Source of the DNA: Erwinia phyllosphaerae
Lineage (GTDB): Bacteria > Pseudomonadota > Gammaproteobacteria > Enterobacterales > Enterobacteriaceae
Direction: 5' to 3'
Assembly (NCBI RefSeq): GCF_019132875.1
Contig: NZ_JAHSPF010000010.1
Coordinates: forward strand, 1-64,000
DNA length: 64,000 nucleotides
Part shown: positions 1 to 9,590 of the stretch, one piece after another
Position numbering within the stretch: the stretch's first letter is position 1
Layout: each line of letters begins with the position of its first letter
Program-made: the position numbers and the translations under genes
Notes under the pieces: generated by a model
Database searches by the model: none
What the model saw: the letters and a program-made list of their open reading frames with translations, nothing else
Told to the model about the DNA's origin: nothing

Positions 1-40
1 GTTGCGGTAAGCGCCTTGGCGACTTACTGCGAGGTGGCGT

Positions 41-68
41 ATCTTACGCTTTCCTCCTTCAGAGTCAA
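41..68 (-). promoter_or_regulatory. rrn operon P2 promoter
   Basis: About 120 bp downstream of P1 on the minus strand, TTGACT (63-68), a 16-bp spacer and TAAGAT (41-46) form a second promoter. The spacing and position match the P1-P2 tandem of E. coli rRNA operons. The leader continues to the left edge. No boxA antiterminator is visible inside the window, so it should lie just outside. Confidence 0.75.
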
Positions 69-161
69 CTCCTTTTTCAGAAGTTTTTCTCCGGCGGTTC
101 AGCTTCCTGAACCTCTCAACCCGGCGGCCGGTAAGCCGTTGTTCCGTGTCGATGGAGGCGC

Positions 162-189
162 ATTATAGGGATCCGTTTTCATAGCACAA
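162..189 (-). promoter_or_regulatory. rrn operon P1 promoter (reads leftwards)
   Basis: The minus strand has a -35 TTGTGC (184-189), a 16-bp spacer and a -10 TATAAT (162-167), followed by the GCGCC discriminator and the ACACGGAACAAC start region typical of enterobacterial rRNA P1 promoters. The 16-bp spacer and GC-rich discriminator are hallmarks of stringently controlled rrn promoters. The A-rich minus-strand tract upstream (about 190-230) fits an UP element. The rRNA genes lie beyond the left edge. In E. coli rrsD is likewise divergent from yrdA, so this is probably the rrnD-equivalent operon. Confidence 0.88.
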
Positions 190-349
190 GCCTTTTTTCG
201 ATCTTTCTTTTCGTTCGTTCTTTTCTTGCGCTTATCGCGCCATTATTAAACAAGATGTGCATAAATGACGCTAATTCCCCCCACCACTGTTGCTCCTTTA
301 CCGCCTGTCGCACTACGCTGTGGCGATCCTTTTAAAGAAAGAGGTACCT

Positions 350-904
350 ATGACCACAAATTTACGCCCTTATAAAGATACGTTTCCGCAATGCGGCAAA
401 CGCGTCATGGTAGATAGCTCCAGCGTGGTGGTTGGCGATGTGCATTTGGGGAACGATGTCAGCATCTGGCCGCTCGTCGCCATTCGCGGCGATGTTAACA
501 AGGTCATTATTGGCCAACGCAGTAATATCCAGGACGGTAGCGTATTGCACGTCACCCATAAGTCGTCTGTTAACCCTGAAGGCTACCCATTACTTATTGG
601 AGAAGATGTTACCGTTGGCCACAAAGCGATGTTACATGGCTGCCAGATTGGTAACCGTGTGCTGGTAGGGATGGGATCGATATTGCTGGATGGCGCCATA
701 ATAGAAGATGACGTGATGATTGGCGCTGGTAGCCTGGTGCCGCCGGGTAAAAGACTGACCAGCGGCTATCTCTATTTGGGCAGTCCGGTAAAGCAGGTAC
801 GGCCACTTACTGAAGCTGAAATCGGTGGCCTGCTCTATTCATCGAAAAATTACGTCGGCTGGAAGGACGATTATCTTGCTCAGGAAAGCCAAACCCACCC
901 CTGA
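350..904 (+). CDS. yrdA: Gamma-class carbonic anhydrase-like protein YrdA
   Basis: A 184-residue cytoplasmic protein of the left-handed beta-helix, bacterial-transferase hexapeptide family, the same length as E. coli YrdA. Hexapeptide-type repeats run through residues 25-160. The metal-binding histidines of the gamma carbonic anhydrase family are present (H70 in HVTH, H91 in VGHK, H96 in LHG). Family members are trimers with a zinc or iron site between subunits; the physiological role of YrdA is not settled and carbonic anhydrase activity is inferred from the fold. The ATG at 350 was preferred to an upstream in-frame start at 290 because AAAGAAAGAGG precedes it and the length fits. The 3' end overlaps the convergent yrdB by 25 nt. 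Confidence 0.9.
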   Translation: MTTNLRPYKDTFPQCGKRVMVDSSSVVVGDVHLGNDVSIWPLVAIRGDVNKVIIGQRSNIQDGSVLHVTHKSSVNPEGYPLLIGEDVTVGHKAMLHGCQIGNRVLVGMGSILLDGAIIEDDVMIGAGSLVPPGKRLTSGYLYLGSPVKQVRPLTEAEIGGLLYSSKNYVGWKDDYLAQESQTHP

Positions 905-1131
905 GCATCTTCTCTTTCTGCTTTGATGGCTTCTTCTGCCTCTTCCTCCAAATCCCAACGGTGCTGATGAAAAAACTCAAGCACCGTTTGGTCGCTGCCA
1001 TAACGACTAATCAGCGATTCGCCGCTGACAGCGCACACCATCTGAAAGCCGTTAACCAGAGCCGGAAAGCACACGGCGCCTGCCGACTCATCCCACCACT
1101 CCCGATCGGGAAACTGGATCGCCTGATTCAT
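880..1131 (-). CDS. yrdB: DUF1488 family protein YrdB
   Basis: An 83-residue small soluble acidic protein recognised as YrdB (DUF1488), a family without established function. The C-terminus is rich in Glu/Lys and ends GWVWLS. The start overlaps the end of aroE by 4 nt (ATGA), indicating translational coupling at the distal end of the leftward yrdD-tsaC-aroE-yrdB run. The 3' end runs 25 nt into yrdA on the other strand. Identification rests on size, context and sequence resemblance; no function can be inferred. Confidence 0.85.
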   Translation of the reverse strand: MNQAIQFPDREWWDESAGAVCFPALVNGFQMVCAVSGESLISRYGSDQTVLEFFHQHRWDLEEEAEEAIKAEREDAQGWVWLS

Positions 1132-1946
1132 GCCTGTAGTTCAGCCTGCAATACGGCGATGACGGGCGCGACATCAGGGAAAACGTTATGCCATAAAAAG
1201 AACGACCAGGCAGCCTGCCCGACTAACATCCCCAGCCCATCCGCCATACGTATTGCGCCATACTGCTGGCACCAGCGCAGAAAAGGTGTTGGGCCGACCT
1301 GATAAAACATGTCATAGCAGCAGGTTTGCTTGCTGATTAATGAAGGAGGAATCGCCGGGACTTCACCACCCACGCCGCTGGAGGTAGCGTTGATAATCAG
1401 GTCAAACTGCATGTCTGCTAACTGGTCCATTGCCCGCGCGGTAATCTCACCTGCATGCTGAAAAATTTCAGCCAGGGTATGAGCTTTATCCACGGTACGG
1501 TTAGTAATAGTCAGCCGGCAGCCTAAAGAAAGCAGAGGCAGGATTACGCCTCGCGCGGCACCACCGGCTCCCACCAGCAAAACGCTATCACCGGGCTTAA
1601 CCAGTTCCAGCCTTTCCAGGTCGCTAAGCAAACCGATGCCGTCCGTGTTATCGCCCAACAGTCGCCCATCTTCCAGCTTCTTTATAGTATTCACTGCACC
1701 AGCAAGGGCAGCGCGCTCGCTAAGCTCATCCACCAGCCGATAAGCCTGCTCTTTAAAGGGCAAAGTGACGTTTGCGCCAGCACCGCCCTGAGCCATAAAC
1801 CCGGCTACTGACTCAGGAAAACTGTCTACCGGCGCGCAGATACGCTCATAGGGATGAGCAATATCGGTTTGCCCGGCAAAAAGCTGATGAATACGAGGCG
1901 ATTTACTGTGATTGATTGGGTTACCAAAAACCGCGAACTTCTGCAT
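1128..1946 (-). CDS. aroE: Shikimate dehydrogenase AroE
   Basis: A 272-residue NADP-dependent shikimate dehydrogenase, converting 3-dehydroshikimate to shikimate in the aromatic amino acid and chorismate pathway. Substrate-domain motifs are visible: NHSKSP (residues 12-17), NVTLPFK with the catalytic Lys at 65, and GDNTDG with the catalytic Asp at 102. The NADP domain has the Gly-rich loop GAGGAARG (126-133). Length equals the E. coli enzyme. It lies 3 nt downstream of tsaC and overlaps yrdB by 4 nt, so it is part of a tightly packed leftward operon. Confidence 0.97.
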   Translation of the reverse strand: MQKFAVFGNPINHSKSPRIHQLFAGQTDIAHPYERICAPVDSFPESVAGFMAQGGAGANVTLPFKEQAYRLVDELSERAALAGAVNTIKKLEDGRLLGDNTDGIGLLSDLERLELVKPGDSVLLVGAGGAARGVILPLLSLGCRLTITNRTVDKAHTLAEIFQHAGEITARAMDQLADMQFDLIINATSSGVGGEVPAIPPSLISKQTCCYDMFYQVGPTPFLRWCQQYGAIRMADGLGMLVGQAAWSFFLWHNVFPDVAPVIAVLQAELQA

Positions 1947-1949
1947 TAT

Positions 1950-2519
1950 TTATCCCTGTCGAATCAATTCACCGGTTAAAGCATCGCGAATTTCAGACGG
2001 ATTGGTACGACCGCCCGTTTCGCCCTGCAGAACGGGAAAGTCAGCGCCAAATTGCTGATGAACTTCCGCTGCCGTCCGGCAAGGCGGTAAGCCAGTCAGA
2101 TTCGCGCTGGTAGAAACCAGTGGTTTGCCAAACGCCTGGCAAAGCTGCTGCACGTCCGGGTGATTGCTGACCCGCACGGCCAGCGAAGTAAAACGACCGG
2201 TCAGCCAGCGTGGCGTGGTAGCCCGCGCCGGCACTACCCAGGTAACCGGACCGGGCCAGCAGGAAAACATTTTCTCTTTTTGCTCAACCGTCAACTGCGC
2301 TTCATCAATATAGGGCAGCAGCTGCTGATAATCTGATGCAATAAGTATCAACCCTTTCTCTACCGGGCGCTGTTTTAACGTAAGCAGTGCCATTACTGCT
2401 GATTCACTGTCAGGATCGCATCCCAAACCAAATACCGCTTCGGTTGGATAAACGATAACGGCCTCTTGCTGTAAAGAGGTCAGACAGACACTTAAAGAGC
2501 CATAAAGATCGTTATTCAA
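1950..2519 (-). CDS. tsaC: Threonylcarbamoyl-AMP synthase TsaC
   Basis: A 189-residue Sua5/YciO/YrdC-family enzyme that makes threonylcarbamoyl-AMP from threonine, bicarbonate and ATP, the first step of the t6A37 tRNA modification. Family motifs include [13 protein letters not shown] near the N-terminus, LKQRP, the SLAVRVS core, and [12 protein letters not shown] followed by NPSEIRD near the C-terminus. This is the short form without the Sua5 C-terminal domain, as in E. coli. Its start overlaps the end of yrdD by 8 nt. Confidence 0.96.
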   Translation of the reverse strand: MNNDLYGSLSVCLTSLQQEAVIVYPTEAVFGLGCDPDSESAVMALLTLKQRPVEKGLILIASDYQQLLPYIDEAQLTVEQKEKMFSCWPGPVTWVVPARATTPRWLTGRFTSLAVRVSNHPDVQQLCQAFGKPLVSTSANLTGLPPCRTAAEVHQQFGADFPVLQGETGGRTNPSEIRDALTGELIRQG

Positions 2520-3066
2520 TGGTGTTTCCTGCTGTTACTGGCTTGCCACAGGCTTTACTGGCGCAAAAACGCCGGACGCCGCGCGCGGTTTTTTTCTCAA
2601 TCAAAAGGGGAAAATGGCAGAATTCGCACTCCCTCTCTACCGGCGTAAAGTTTACCGCAAACTGGCAGGTCGGATAACGGTCGCAGGCGTGAAAAGTTTT
2701 GCCGTAGCGGGAACGCCGCTGCACCAGTTTTCCCTGATGGCACTGCGGACAGGCAACGGTGGTCTCATCGGGTTTATCAATCAGCTCCGTATGTTCACAT
2801 TCAGGATAACGGCTACAGGCGATAAACATCCCGTAACGTCCCTGACGCAGCGCCAGTTCCGCTTCGCAAAGAGGACAAAACTGCCCTTCCAGTATTTTAA
2901 CTATATGACCATCGGATTGGTTTTTAAGGGGACGAATGTAGTCGCAATCTGGATAAGAGGAACAGCCCAGGAACGCACCATGCTTTCCTGAGCGGATAAC
3001 CAGATCTGCCCCACACTGTGGGCAGGGTTCATTTTTTCGCACAGCGAAAAGCGCTGTTTTATTCAT
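2512..3066 (-). CDS. yrdD: Topoisomerase-type zinc-ribbon protein YrdD
   Basis: A 184-residue protein made almost entirely of four C4 zinc ribbons resembling the C-terminal zinc domains of DNA topoisomerase I. CPQC, CPLC, CPQC and CEFC each start a unit, each closed by a second Cys pair; the last closing pair (CASKAC) has the widest spacing. There is no topoisomerase catalytic domain. Such proteins are presumed single-stranded-nucleic-acid binders, but the role is unknown. It overlaps tsaC by 8 nt and follows smg by 25 nt. Confidence 0.9.
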   Translation of the reverse strand: MNKTALFAVRKNEPCPQCGADLVIRSGKHGAFLGCSSYPDCDYIRPLKNQSDGHIVKILEGQFCPLCEAELALRQGRYGMFIACSRYPECEHTELIDKPDETTVACPQCHQGKLVQRRSRYGKTFHACDRYPTCQFAVNFTPVERECEFCHFPLLIEKKTARGVRRFCASKACGKPVTAGNTIE

Positions 3067-3091
3067 AACATTTACGACACGAAGAGGATCT

Positions 3092-3565
3092 TCAGTGCAC
3101 TATTCCTTCATTGACGTCGAAAAGTAGCTCTTCCATCTGCTGATAGGCGTTTTCACATCCGGGAATATTAAACAGCACCATCAGCACCACCCATTTGAGA
3201 TCTTCAAGATCGAAATCAAGCGTATCCAGCGCCATGATACGTTCAATCACCATTTCACGGGTTTCCAGATTCAGCACCTGAATTTGTTCCAGAAACAGAA
3301 TAAAGCCGCGACAGTTAGCGTCTAACCGCTGGCTTTCTTCTTCCGTATAGATCCGCATTGAGAGCGGATCGGCCGCCAGTAAAAACGGCGCGGCCAGGCC
3401 ATCCTGATAGTCCGCCAGCTTTTCCAGCCAGTTCAACGCATTATAAATGTCTTCACGATGAAAACCGGCATCGGTTAAATCATCCGTCAATTTATCCTGA
3501 TCGACGCGCATTTCGGCTTCGCTATGGATATACGTCTCAAATAAATACATCAGTACGTCGAACAT
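3092..3565 (-). CDS. smg: Smg family protein (DUF494)
   Basis: A 157-residue acidic cytoplasmic protein of the Smg/DUF494 family, same length as E. coli Smg. It is helical, with [10 protein letters not shown] and ending DVNEGIVH. The family is nearly always next to dprA and its function is unestablished. The ATG lies inside the 3' end of dprA: the reading frames overlap by 29 nt, so ribosomes finishing dprA probably reinitiate on smg. Confidence 0.9.
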   Translation of the reverse strand: MFDVLMYLFETYIHSEAEMRVDQDKLTDDLTDAGFHREDIYNALNWLEKLADYQDGLAAPFLLAADPLSMRIYTEEESQRLDANCRGFILFLEQIQVLNLETREMVIERIMALDTLDFDLEDLKWVVLMVLFNIPGCENAYQQMEELLFDVNEGIVH

Positions 3566-4661
3566 GGCTTGCCCTCCTCAATCGGACATAGCCGCCGGGT
3601 ACAGCTGAAATCCAACCTGCTAACTCCAGTTCAAGCAGCTTAGCTACGATGACTGGCACAGGTTGGCAGGCACGTTCAGCGACGACGTCAACAGGTGTAA
3701 CCTCATCTCCTACGTTAGCCAACACATCGGCAAATGGCAATGAACTATTGTCCTGTACAGAAGAATATGTTGATGAATTTTGTACAGCGGGCAGCCATTT
3801 CAGTTCACTTTGCAACTGCTCCAGAATCGTATTGGGGTGGGCGGTGAGCAAAGCGCCCTGTTGAATCAACCAGTTCGTACCTTCACTGCCGGGATTACCC
3901 ACCGCGCCGGGTACGGCATAGACATCGCGGTTTTGCTCCAGCGCCAGTCGAGCCGTCACCAGCGATCCGCTTTGCATCGCCGCCTCAACCACCAGCACAC
4001 CCAGGCTTAATCCGCTAATAATCCGGTTACGGTAAGGAAAATGCCAGGGAAGCGGCGCGGCGGTAAGAGGAAACTCAGAGATGACAGCACCACCCGCAGC
4101 GACAATTTCTTTTGCCAGCGAGGCGTGTTGTCGTGGATATATTTTTTGCAGGCCGCTGCCCAGCACTGCCAGCGTTCGGCCTTTTACTTCTAACGCGGCT
4201 CGATGGGCAATACCATCTATGCCCAGCGCCAGGCCACTGGTGATAGCGATCCCGCTTAACGCCAGCGCCTGTGCGAAACAGGTTCCCCAGTTTCTGCCGT
4301 AGGCCGAGCAGTTACGGCTGCCGACAATGGCAATCTGCGGCATCGCAAGCAAAGCGGGATCGCCCATGACGTAAAGCAGTAAGGGAGCATCGCTAATGTT
4401 TTTTAGCAATGAAGGATAAAAGGCGCTGTCGCAGGTTATAAGATGATGGTCTGGATGAGCCAGCCAGGCGACAGTCCGATCGATAAGAATCTTATCCGTC
4501 TCCAGAAAAGCGCTGACCTGCTCCGAATCAAGCCCTGCCTTATACAGCTGCTCTTTTTCTGTTTTTTCCGTTTTATGCAGCGTAGTCGCTAACTGCGAAC
4601 AGCGGTCGACAGATAATTTTTTAACCCCCGACAGACGCAGCCAAATCTCCGTTGACGTCAT
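3537..4661 (-). CDS. dprA: DNA-processing protein DprA (Smf)
   Basis: A 374-residue DprA/Smf protein, identical in length to the E. coli protein. In transformable bacteria DprA loads RecA on incoming single-stranded DNA; in most enterics its role is unclear. An N-terminal SAM-like region is followed by the Rossmann-like DprA domain with IVGSR (112-116), the [11 protein letters not shown] loop and the [10 protein letters not shown] segment. A winged-helix DprA C-terminal domain ends [15 protein letters not shown]. The ATG at 4661 is chosen because [10 protein letters not shown] aligns with the family start; an upstream in-frame start at 4715 would add 18 unrelated residues. It is first in the leftward run and divergent from def. 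Confidence 0.92.
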   Translation of the reverse strand: MTSTEIWLRLSGVKKLSVDRCSQLATTLHKTEKTEKEQLYKAGLDSEQVSAFLETDKILIDRTVAWLAHPDHHLITCDSAFYPSLLKNISDAPLLLYVMGDPALLAMPQIAIVGSRNCSAYGRNWGTCFAQALALSGIAITSGLALGIDGIAHRAALEVKGRTLAVLGSGLQKIYPRQHASLAKEIVAAGGAVISEFPLTAAPLPWHFPYRNRIISGLSLGVLVVEAAMQSGSLVTARLALEQNRDVYAVPGAVGNPGSEGTNWLIQQGALLTAHPNTILEQLQSELKWLPAVQNSSTYSSVQDNSSLPFADVLANVGDEVTPVDVVAERACQPVPVIVAKLLELELAGWISAVPGGYVRLRRASHVRRTDVFI

Positions 4662-4704
4662 AATGCAATCCTTGCTTAGCCCTTTGGTTAACGTAGCGGG
4701 AATG

Positions 4705-4734
4705 CTGTCAATCATGAGGCGAAATGTCTACAAT
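4705..4734 (+). promoter_or_regulatory. Probable def-fmt promoter
   Basis: In the dprA-def intergenic region CTGTCA (4705-4710) and TACAAT (4729-4734) are separated by 18 bp, giving a plausible sigma-70 promoter starting transcription near 4741, about 40 nt before def. The predicted start falls at a 7-bp perfect inverted repeat described separately. Confidence 0.5.
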
Positions 4735-4738
4735 AAGA

Positions 4739-4757
4739 GGGATAAATCTCTTATCCC
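4739..4757 (+). repeat. Inverted repeat in the def 5' leader
   Basis: GGGATAA (4739-4745), a 5-nt spacer ATCTC and TTATCCC (4751-4757) form a perfect 7-bp inverted repeat, extendable by an A-T pair on the outside. It begins at or within a few bases of the inferred transcription start and ends 22 nt before the def ATG. It could be an operator or an mRNA 5'-end stem-loop. There is no U tract, so it is not a terminator. Confidence 0.55.
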
Positions 4758-4779
4758 TTGAACACAAATCTGGAAAGTT

Positions 4780-5289
4780 ATGTCCGTTTTGCAGGTATTA
4801 CATTATCCCGACGATCGCCTTCGCATCGTCGCTAAACCCGTTGCAGAAGTGAATGCCGATATTCAGCGTATCGTGGACGATATGTTCGAAACGATGTACG
4901 CCGAAGAAGGTATCGGTCTGGCAGCCACGCAAGTTGATATTCATCAGCGTATTATCGTTATCGACGTTTCTGAAAATCGTGACGAACGCCTGGTGCTGAT
5001 CAACCCGGAGCTGTTAGAGAAAAGCGGCGATACGGGTATTGAAGAAGGTTGTCTCTCTATCCCGGAACAGCGGGCGCTGGTGCCGCGTGCTGAAAAAGTG
5101 AAAATCCGCGCGCTGGACAGAGAAGGTAAAAGTTACGAGCTGGAAGCTGACGGCCTGCTGGCTATCTGTATCCAGCATGAAATGGATCACCTGGTCGGCA
5201 AGCTTTTTATCGATTACCTTTCGCCGCTGAAGCGCGATCGTATTCGTAAAAAGCTGGAAAAACTTTACCGCCAGACCTCGCAGGATTGA
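4780..5289 (+). CDS. def: Peptide deformylase
   Basis: A 169-residue Fe(II)-dependent peptide deformylase that removes the formyl group from nascent N-terminal methionine at the ribosome exit. All three family motifs are present: GIGLAATQ (44-51), EEGCLSIP with the metal ligand Cys91, and QHEMDH with ligands His133 and His137 and catalytic Glu134. It is followed 24 nt later by fmt, pairing formylation of initiator tRNA with its later removal. Confidence 0.98.
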   Translation: MSVLQVLHYPDDRLRIVAKPVAEVNADIQRIVDDMFETMYAEEGIGLAATQVDIHQRIIVIDVSENRDERLVLINPELLEKSGDTGIEEGCLSIPEQRALVPRAEKVKIRALDREGKSYELEADGLLAICIQHEMDHLVGKLFIDYLSPLKRDRIRKKLEKLYRQTSQD

Positions 5290-5313
5290 TGACCATCTGA
5301 AGAAGGGAACCCC

Positions 5314-6258
5314 GTGTCCGACTCTTTAAATATTATCTTTGCCGGCACGCCTGACTTTGCAGCGCGTCACCTTGACGCGCTATTGTCGTCCAGCCACAAA
5401 GTCGTCGCCGTTTTTACCCAGCCCGATCGTCCTGCCGGACGTGGCAACAAGCTCACTGCCAGCCCGGTTAAGCAGCTGGCTGAACAGCATAATATTCCCG
5501 TATTCCAGCCTAAATCTCTTCGTCCGGAAGAAAACCAGCAGCTGGTTGCCCAACTGCATGCCGATGTGATGGTCGTGGTGGCCTACGGTCTGATCCTGCC
5601 TGCGGCGGTGCTGGCTATGCCGCGTCTGGGCTGTATCAATGTGCATGGTTCGCTGCTGCCGAAATGGCGTGGTGCCGCGCCTATTCAACGTTCATTGTGG
5701 GCGGGCGACACACAAACAGGCGTAACCATCATGCAGATGGATCCAGGGCTGGATACCGGCGATATGCTGCATAAGCTAGCCTGCCCTATCGACGCTTCCG
5801 ATACCAGCGCCAGCCTTTACCAGAAGCTTGCTGAACTTGGCCCGCAAGGCATGCTGGATACGCTTGAGCAGCTGGCAAACGGCACGGCAAATCCTGAAGT
5901 GCAGGACGAGACGCTGGTCAGCTATGCGGAAAAATTGAGTAAGGAAGAGGCGAAGCTGGACTGGTCACTCTCCGCCGCCCAGCTTGAGCGCTGTATTCGC
6001 GCTTTCAATCCCTGGCCGGTCAGCTACTTTACCGTTGAAGATCAGCCGGTAAAAGTCTGGAAAGCCTCCGTGCTGCCTCATGTCGCGAAGCAACCTGGCG
6101 AAATCATTCAGGCTGACAAAAACGGCATTCAGATTGCCACCACGGACGGCGTTTTAAATATTGAAGAGCTGCAGCCTGCCGGTAAAAAAGCCATGAAAGC
6201 CCAGGATCTGCTGAACTCCCGCCGTGAATGGTTCACCGTCGGCAACATCCTTGCCTGA
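5314..6258 (+). CDS. fmt: Methionyl-tRNA formyltransferase
   Basis: A 314-residue enzyme that formylates initiator Met-tRNA with 10-formyl-tetrahydrofolate. The N-terminal formyltransferase domain carries the catalytic set Asn109, His111 (INVHGSLLP) and Asp147 (LDTGD), with the [13 protein letters not shown] loop. The C-terminal OB-like tRNA-binding domain ends with PAGKKAM and LLNSRREWF. It starts at GTG 5314, preceded by AGAAGGGAA, and the resulting N-terminus ([16 protein letters not shown]) matches the family start. Confidence 0.97.
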   Translation: MSDSLNIIFAGTPDFAARHLDALLSSSHKVVAVFTQPDRPAGRGNKLTASPVKQLAEQHNIPVFQPKSLRPEENQQLVAQLHADVMVVVAYGLILPAAVLAMPRLGCINVHGSLLPKWRGAAPIQRSLWAGDTQTGVTIMQMDPGLDTGDMLHKLACPIDASDTSASLYQKLAELGPQGMLDTLEQLANGTANPEVQDETLVSYAEKLSKEEAKLDWSLSAAQLERCIRAFNPWPVSYFTVEDQPVKVWKASVLPHVAKQPGEIIQADKNGIQIATTDGVLNIEELQPAGKKAMKAQDLLNSRREWFTVGNILA

Positions 6259-6263
6259 TTTTT

Positions 6264-6284
6264 CACCCGGTTTCGTGCCGGGTG
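6264..6284 (+). repeat. Intercistronic hairpin between fmt and rsmB
   Basis: CACCCGG (6264-6270), a 7-nt loop and CCGGGTG (6278-6284) form a perfect 7-bp stem in the 43-bp gap between fmt and rsmB. No U run follows, so it is more likely an mRNA-stability or processing element than a terminator. Confidence 0.5.
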
Positions 6285-6301
6285 CAGTTTAAAGCGATCC
6301 T

Positions 6302-7591
6302 ATGAAAAAAAATACCAATCTGCGCAGCCTGGCTGCCGAGACTATTGTAAAAGTAGTCGAACAGGGAGAGTCGCTGAGCAATGTACTGCCCGCCGCCCAG
6401 AAATCACTGAGCGACAAAGATGCCGCGCTGCTACAGGAACTTTGTTACGGTGTTCTCCGTACGCTACCGCAGCTGGAATGGGTTATCGGTCAGCTGATGG
6501 AACGCCCAATGACAGGCAAGCAGCGCGCTATCCATTTTTTGATCATGGTTGGTCTTTATCAGCTGCTGTTCACCCGCATCCCGGCGCATGCCGCGCTGGC
6601 CGAAACCGTTGAAGGCGCCATCGCTCTTAAGCGACCGCAGCTAAAAGGCCTGATCAATGGCGTATTGCGTCAGTTCCAGCGTAGACAGGATGAGCTAACC
6701 GCTGCAATGGGCAAAGGCGACCAGCAGTATCTGCATCCAAAGTGGCTGCTGGAAAGATTAAAGCGCGCCTGGCCTGAGAACTGGCAACAAATTACAGAAG
6801 CCAATAATCAGCGTCCACCGATGTGGCTACGCGTTAATCGCCAGTACCACAGCCGCGCAGCCTGGCTGGCGCTATTGCAGGAAGCCGGCAAGAATGCCGA
6901 ACCTCACCCACGTCACGCGGACGCTTTGCGCCTTGAAGCGCCTTGCGCCGTCTCGCAGCTACCCGGCTTCGAACAAGGCTGGGTAACCGTGCAGGATGCC
7001 TCGGCTCAGGGTTGCGTTGCTCTGCTTGACCCACAAAACGGCGAAACGATTCTGGATCTTTGCGCCGCGCCCGGAGGAAAAACCACGCATATCCTGGAAG
7101 CCGCTCCGCAAGCGCAGGTCATGGCCGTTGATGTTGACGCTAAGCGTCTGGCCAGGGTTAGTGAAAACCTGCAACGTCTGAATATGACGGCCGAAGTCAA
7201 AACGGGCGATGGCACGACGCCGGAAAAATGGTGCGCGAACAGGCAGTTTGACCGCATTTTACTGGACGCACCTTGTTCGGCAACCGGCGTTATTCGTCGT
7301 CATCCGGACATCAAATGGCTACGCCGCGATCAGGATATCCCGGAACTGGTTGCTGTTCAGCAGCAGATTCTGGATGCGATCTGGCCTTACCTTAAGTCTG
7401 GCGGTACGCTTTTGTATGCTACCTGTTCGGTGCTGCCGGAAGAAAACCATCAGCAAATAACGGCATTCCTGACGCGCCATGATGATGCGGTACTGTGCAG
7501 CATCGGTGACGGCAAAACGCCCGGACTACAGGTATTTCCTGACGCCCTGGACGGCGACGGATTTTACTATGCGAAACTGGTAAAAAAATAA
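6302..7591 (+). CDS. rsmB: 16S rRNA m5C967 methyltransferase RsmB
   Basis: A 429-residue protein, the same length as E. coli RsmB, which methylates C967 of 16S rRNA using S-adenosylmethionine. The N-terminal third is a NusB-like RNA-binding domain. The catalytic domain has the SAM-binding segment [16 protein letters not shown], motif [20 protein letters not shown] and the catalytic-Cys motif [11 protein letters not shown]. It sits between fmt and trkA in the conserved def-fmt-rsmB-trkA order. Confidence 0.97.
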   Translation: MKKNTNLRSLAAETIVKVVEQGESLSNVLPAAQKSLSDKDAALLQELCYGVLRTLPQLEWVIGQLMERPMTGKQRAIHFLIMVGLYQLLFTRIPAHAALAETVEGAIALKRPQLKGLINGVLRQFQRRQDELTAAMGKGDQQYLHPKWLLERLKRAWPENWQQITEANNQRPPMWLRVNRQYHSRAAWLALLQEAGKNAEPHPRHADALRLEAPCAVSQLPGFEQGWVTVQDASAQGCVALLDPQNGETILDLCAAPGGKTTHILEAAPQAQVMAVDVDAKRLARVSENLQRLNMTAEVKTGDGTTPEKWCANRQFDRILLDAPCSATGVIRRHPDIKWLRRDQDIPELVAVQQQILDAIWPYLKSGGTLLYATCSVLPEENHQQITAFLTRHDDAVLCSIGDGKTPGLQVFPDALDGDGFYYAKLVKK

Positions 7592-7597
7592 CGCCGT

Positions 7598-7614
7598 GGC
7601 CGGCTTGTCCGGCC
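7598..7614 (+). repeat. Intercistronic hairpin between rsmB and trkA
   Basis: GGCCGG (7598-7603), CTTGT, CCGGCC (7609-7614) form a 6-bp GC-rich stem in the 55-bp rsmB-trkA gap. It is followed by TCATTATTTCC, too poor in U for a convincing terminator; it may attenuate or stabilise the message. Confidence 0.45.
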
Positions 7615-7646
7615 TCATTATTTCCTTCTGAATAGACTGAAGCATA

Positions 7647-9023
7647 ATGAAAATTATCATTCTTGGTGCCGGACAGGTTGGCGGAACGCTCGCTGAAAAC
7701 CTGGTAGGTGAAAACAACGATATTACCGTGGTGGATACGGATTCCGGCCGCCTGCGTCAGCTTCAGGATAAATACGATCTACGCGTTGTGCAGGGGCATG
7801 GTTCCCATCCACGAGTGTTGCGAGAAGCAGGCGCGGAAGATGCAGATATGCTGGTGGCGGTAACCAGTTCAGATGAAACGAACATGGTTGCCTGTCAGGT
7901 TGCCTATTCCCTGTTTAATACGCCTAACCGGATTGCTCGTATCCGCGCGCCGGATTATCTGCGCGATGCGGAAAAACTGTTTATTCCGGAAGCCGTCCCG
8001 ATCGATCATCTGATCTCGCCCGAGCAGCTGGTTATCGACAATATTTACCGCTTAATTGAGTACCCGGGTGCGTTGCAGGTGGTGAATTTTGCCGAAGGTA
8101 AAGTGAGTCTGGCCGTGGTAAAAGCCTATTACGGCGGGCCGCTGGTGGGTAATCCTTTAGCCGTTATGCGTGAACATATGCCGCATATCGATACGCGCGT
8201 AGCCGCTATCTTCCGCCAGGATCGCCCTATCCGTCCGCAAGGCTCGACCATTGTTGAAGCAGGTGACGAAGTCTTCTTTATTGCTGCCAGTCAACATATT
8301 CGGGCGGTAATGAGCGAATATCAGCGTCTGGAAAAGCCTTACAAGCGCATTATGATTGTAGGCGGCGGCAATATTGGTTTTGGCCTGGCGCAGCAGCTGG
8401 AAAAAAACTACAGCGTGAAATTGATTGAACGTAATCAGCAACGCGCTGCAGAGCTGGCCGAGCTTTTGCAAAATACGATTGTTTTTTATGGCGACGCGTC
8501 CGATCAGGAGCTGCTTGCAGAAGAGCACATCGATCAAATCGATCTTTTTATTGCCATCACTAACGACGATGAAGCGAATATCATGTCGGCGATGCTGGCC
8601 AAAAGGATGGGTGCCAAAAAAGCGATGGTGCTGATCCAGCGTAAAGCCTATGTCGATCTTGTTCAGGGCAGCGTGATCGATATTGCTATTTCACCGCAGC
8701 AGGCCACCATTTCTGCACTGTTAAGCCATGTACGAAAAGCTGACATCGTGGGGGTTTCCTCTTTACGCCGGGGTGTTGCCGAGGCAATTGAAGCCATCGC
8801 ACATGGCGATGAAACCACCTCGCGCGTTGTCGGCAGATCGATCAACGACATCAAGCTGCCGCCGGGAACTATTATTGGGGCGGTTGTACGTGGAGATGAC
8901 GTGATGATAGCTAATGACAATCTGCGAATTGAACAAGGCGATCATGTGGTGATGTTCCTGACCGATAAAAAGTTTGTCTCCGATGTTGAACGCCTGTTCC
9001 AGCCAAGCCCGTTCTTTCTCTGA
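7647..9023 (+). CDS. trkA: Trk system K+ uptake regulatory protein TrkA
   Basis: A 458-residue peripheral membrane protein that binds NAD(H)/nucleotides and gates the TrkH/TrkG potassium channels. It is a tandem of two RCK units, each a Rossmann TrkA-N domain followed by a TrkA-C domain. The first nucleotide loop is [13 protein letters not shown] (from residue 7) and the second is [13 protein letters not shown] (about 238). Length is identical to E. coli TrkA. The downstream gap to mscL is 156 bp and contains a GC-rich hairpin at 9029-9047. Confidence 0.97.
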   Translation: MKIIILGAGQVGGTLAENLVGENNDITVVDTDSGRLRQLQDKYDLRVVQGHGSHPRVLREAGAEDADMLVAVTSSDETNMVACQVAYSLFNTPNRIARIRAPDYLRDAEKLFIPEAVPIDHLISPEQLVIDNIYRLIEYPGALQVVNFAEGKVSLAVVKAYYGGPLVGNPLAVMREHMPHIDTRVAAIFRQDRPIRPQGSTIVEAGDEVFFIAASQHIRAVMSEYQRLEKPYKRIMIVGGGNIGFGLAQQLEKNYSVKLIERNQQRAAELAELLQNTIVFYGDASDQELLAEEHIDQIDLFIAITNDDEANIMSAMLAKRMGAKKAMVLIQRKAYVDLVQGSVIDIAISPQQATISALLSHVRKADIVGVSSLRRGVAEAIEAIAHGDETTSRVVGRSINDIKLPPGTIIGAVVRGDDVMIANDNLRIEQGDHVVMFLTDKKFVSDVERLFQPSPFFL

Positions 9024-9028
9024 CTCAG

Positions 9029-9047
9029 GGGCGGAATTCATCCGCCC
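9029..9047 (+). repeat. Hairpin downstream of trkA
   Basis: GGGCGGA (9029-9035), ATTCA, TCCGCCC (9041-9047) form a perfect 7-bp stem 5 nt after the trkA stop codon. No U run follows, so it is not a classical terminator. The rest of the 156-bp gap to mscL shows only a good mscL ribosome-binding site. Confidence 0.5.
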
Positions 9048-9179
9048 GCTACCCGCCTGCTCACGCTGTGCTCGCTTTCGCCGAAGTTTTCTGCATCCGG
9101 CCGTTTTTCTCCTGCCTGAACATGGCAAAAGCCGGTTCGTTTGTTAGACTTACCAACTGGCACAGGAAAGGAGATAACA

Positions 9180-9590
9180 ATGAGTTTATTCAAAGAGTTT
9201 CGCGATTTTGCTATGCGCGGCAACGTTGTCGATCTGGCGGTAGGTGTCATTATCGGTGCAGCATTCGGTAAGATCGTTTCATCTCTGGTGGCAAACATTA
9301 TTATGCCACCGCTGGGGTTACTGATTGGTGGGATTGATTTTAAACAGTTTAGCTGGGTGCTGAAACCGGCAGCGGGCGATACGCCTGCCGTTGTAATGCA
9401 GTACGGTATCTTCCTGCAAAGCGTGTTCGATTTTATTATCGTGGCATTTGCTATCTTCCTGGCAATCAAGCTGATGAACAAGCTGCACAAGAAGAAAGAA
9501 GTAGAAAAACCGGCACCGAAAGTCAGCGCAGAAGAGACGCTGCTGACCGAAATCCGCGATCTGCTCAAGCAGAAAAACGGTCAGATTTAA
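9180..9590 (+). CDS. mscL: Large-conductance mechanosensitive channel MscL
   Basis: A 136-residue inner-membrane protein forming a homopentameric channel that releases solutes on hypo-osmotic shock. The N-terminal amphipathic helix ([14 protein letters not shown]) leads into TM1 with [18 protein letters not shown], a periplasmic loop, TM2 (about 76-98), and a Lys-rich C-terminal helical bundle. ATG at 9180 is preceded by AGGAAAGGAG; an upstream in-frame start at 9141 has no support. It converges on arfA, whose full-length frame overlaps the mscL 3' end by 26 nt. Confidence 0.97.
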   Translation: MSLFKEFRDFAMRGNVVDLAVGVIIGAAFGKIVSSLVANIIMPPLGLLIGGIDFKQFSWVLKPAAGDTPAVVMQYGIFLQSVFDFIIVAFAIFLAIKLMNKLHKKKEVEKPAPKVSAEETLLTEIRDLLKQKNGQI

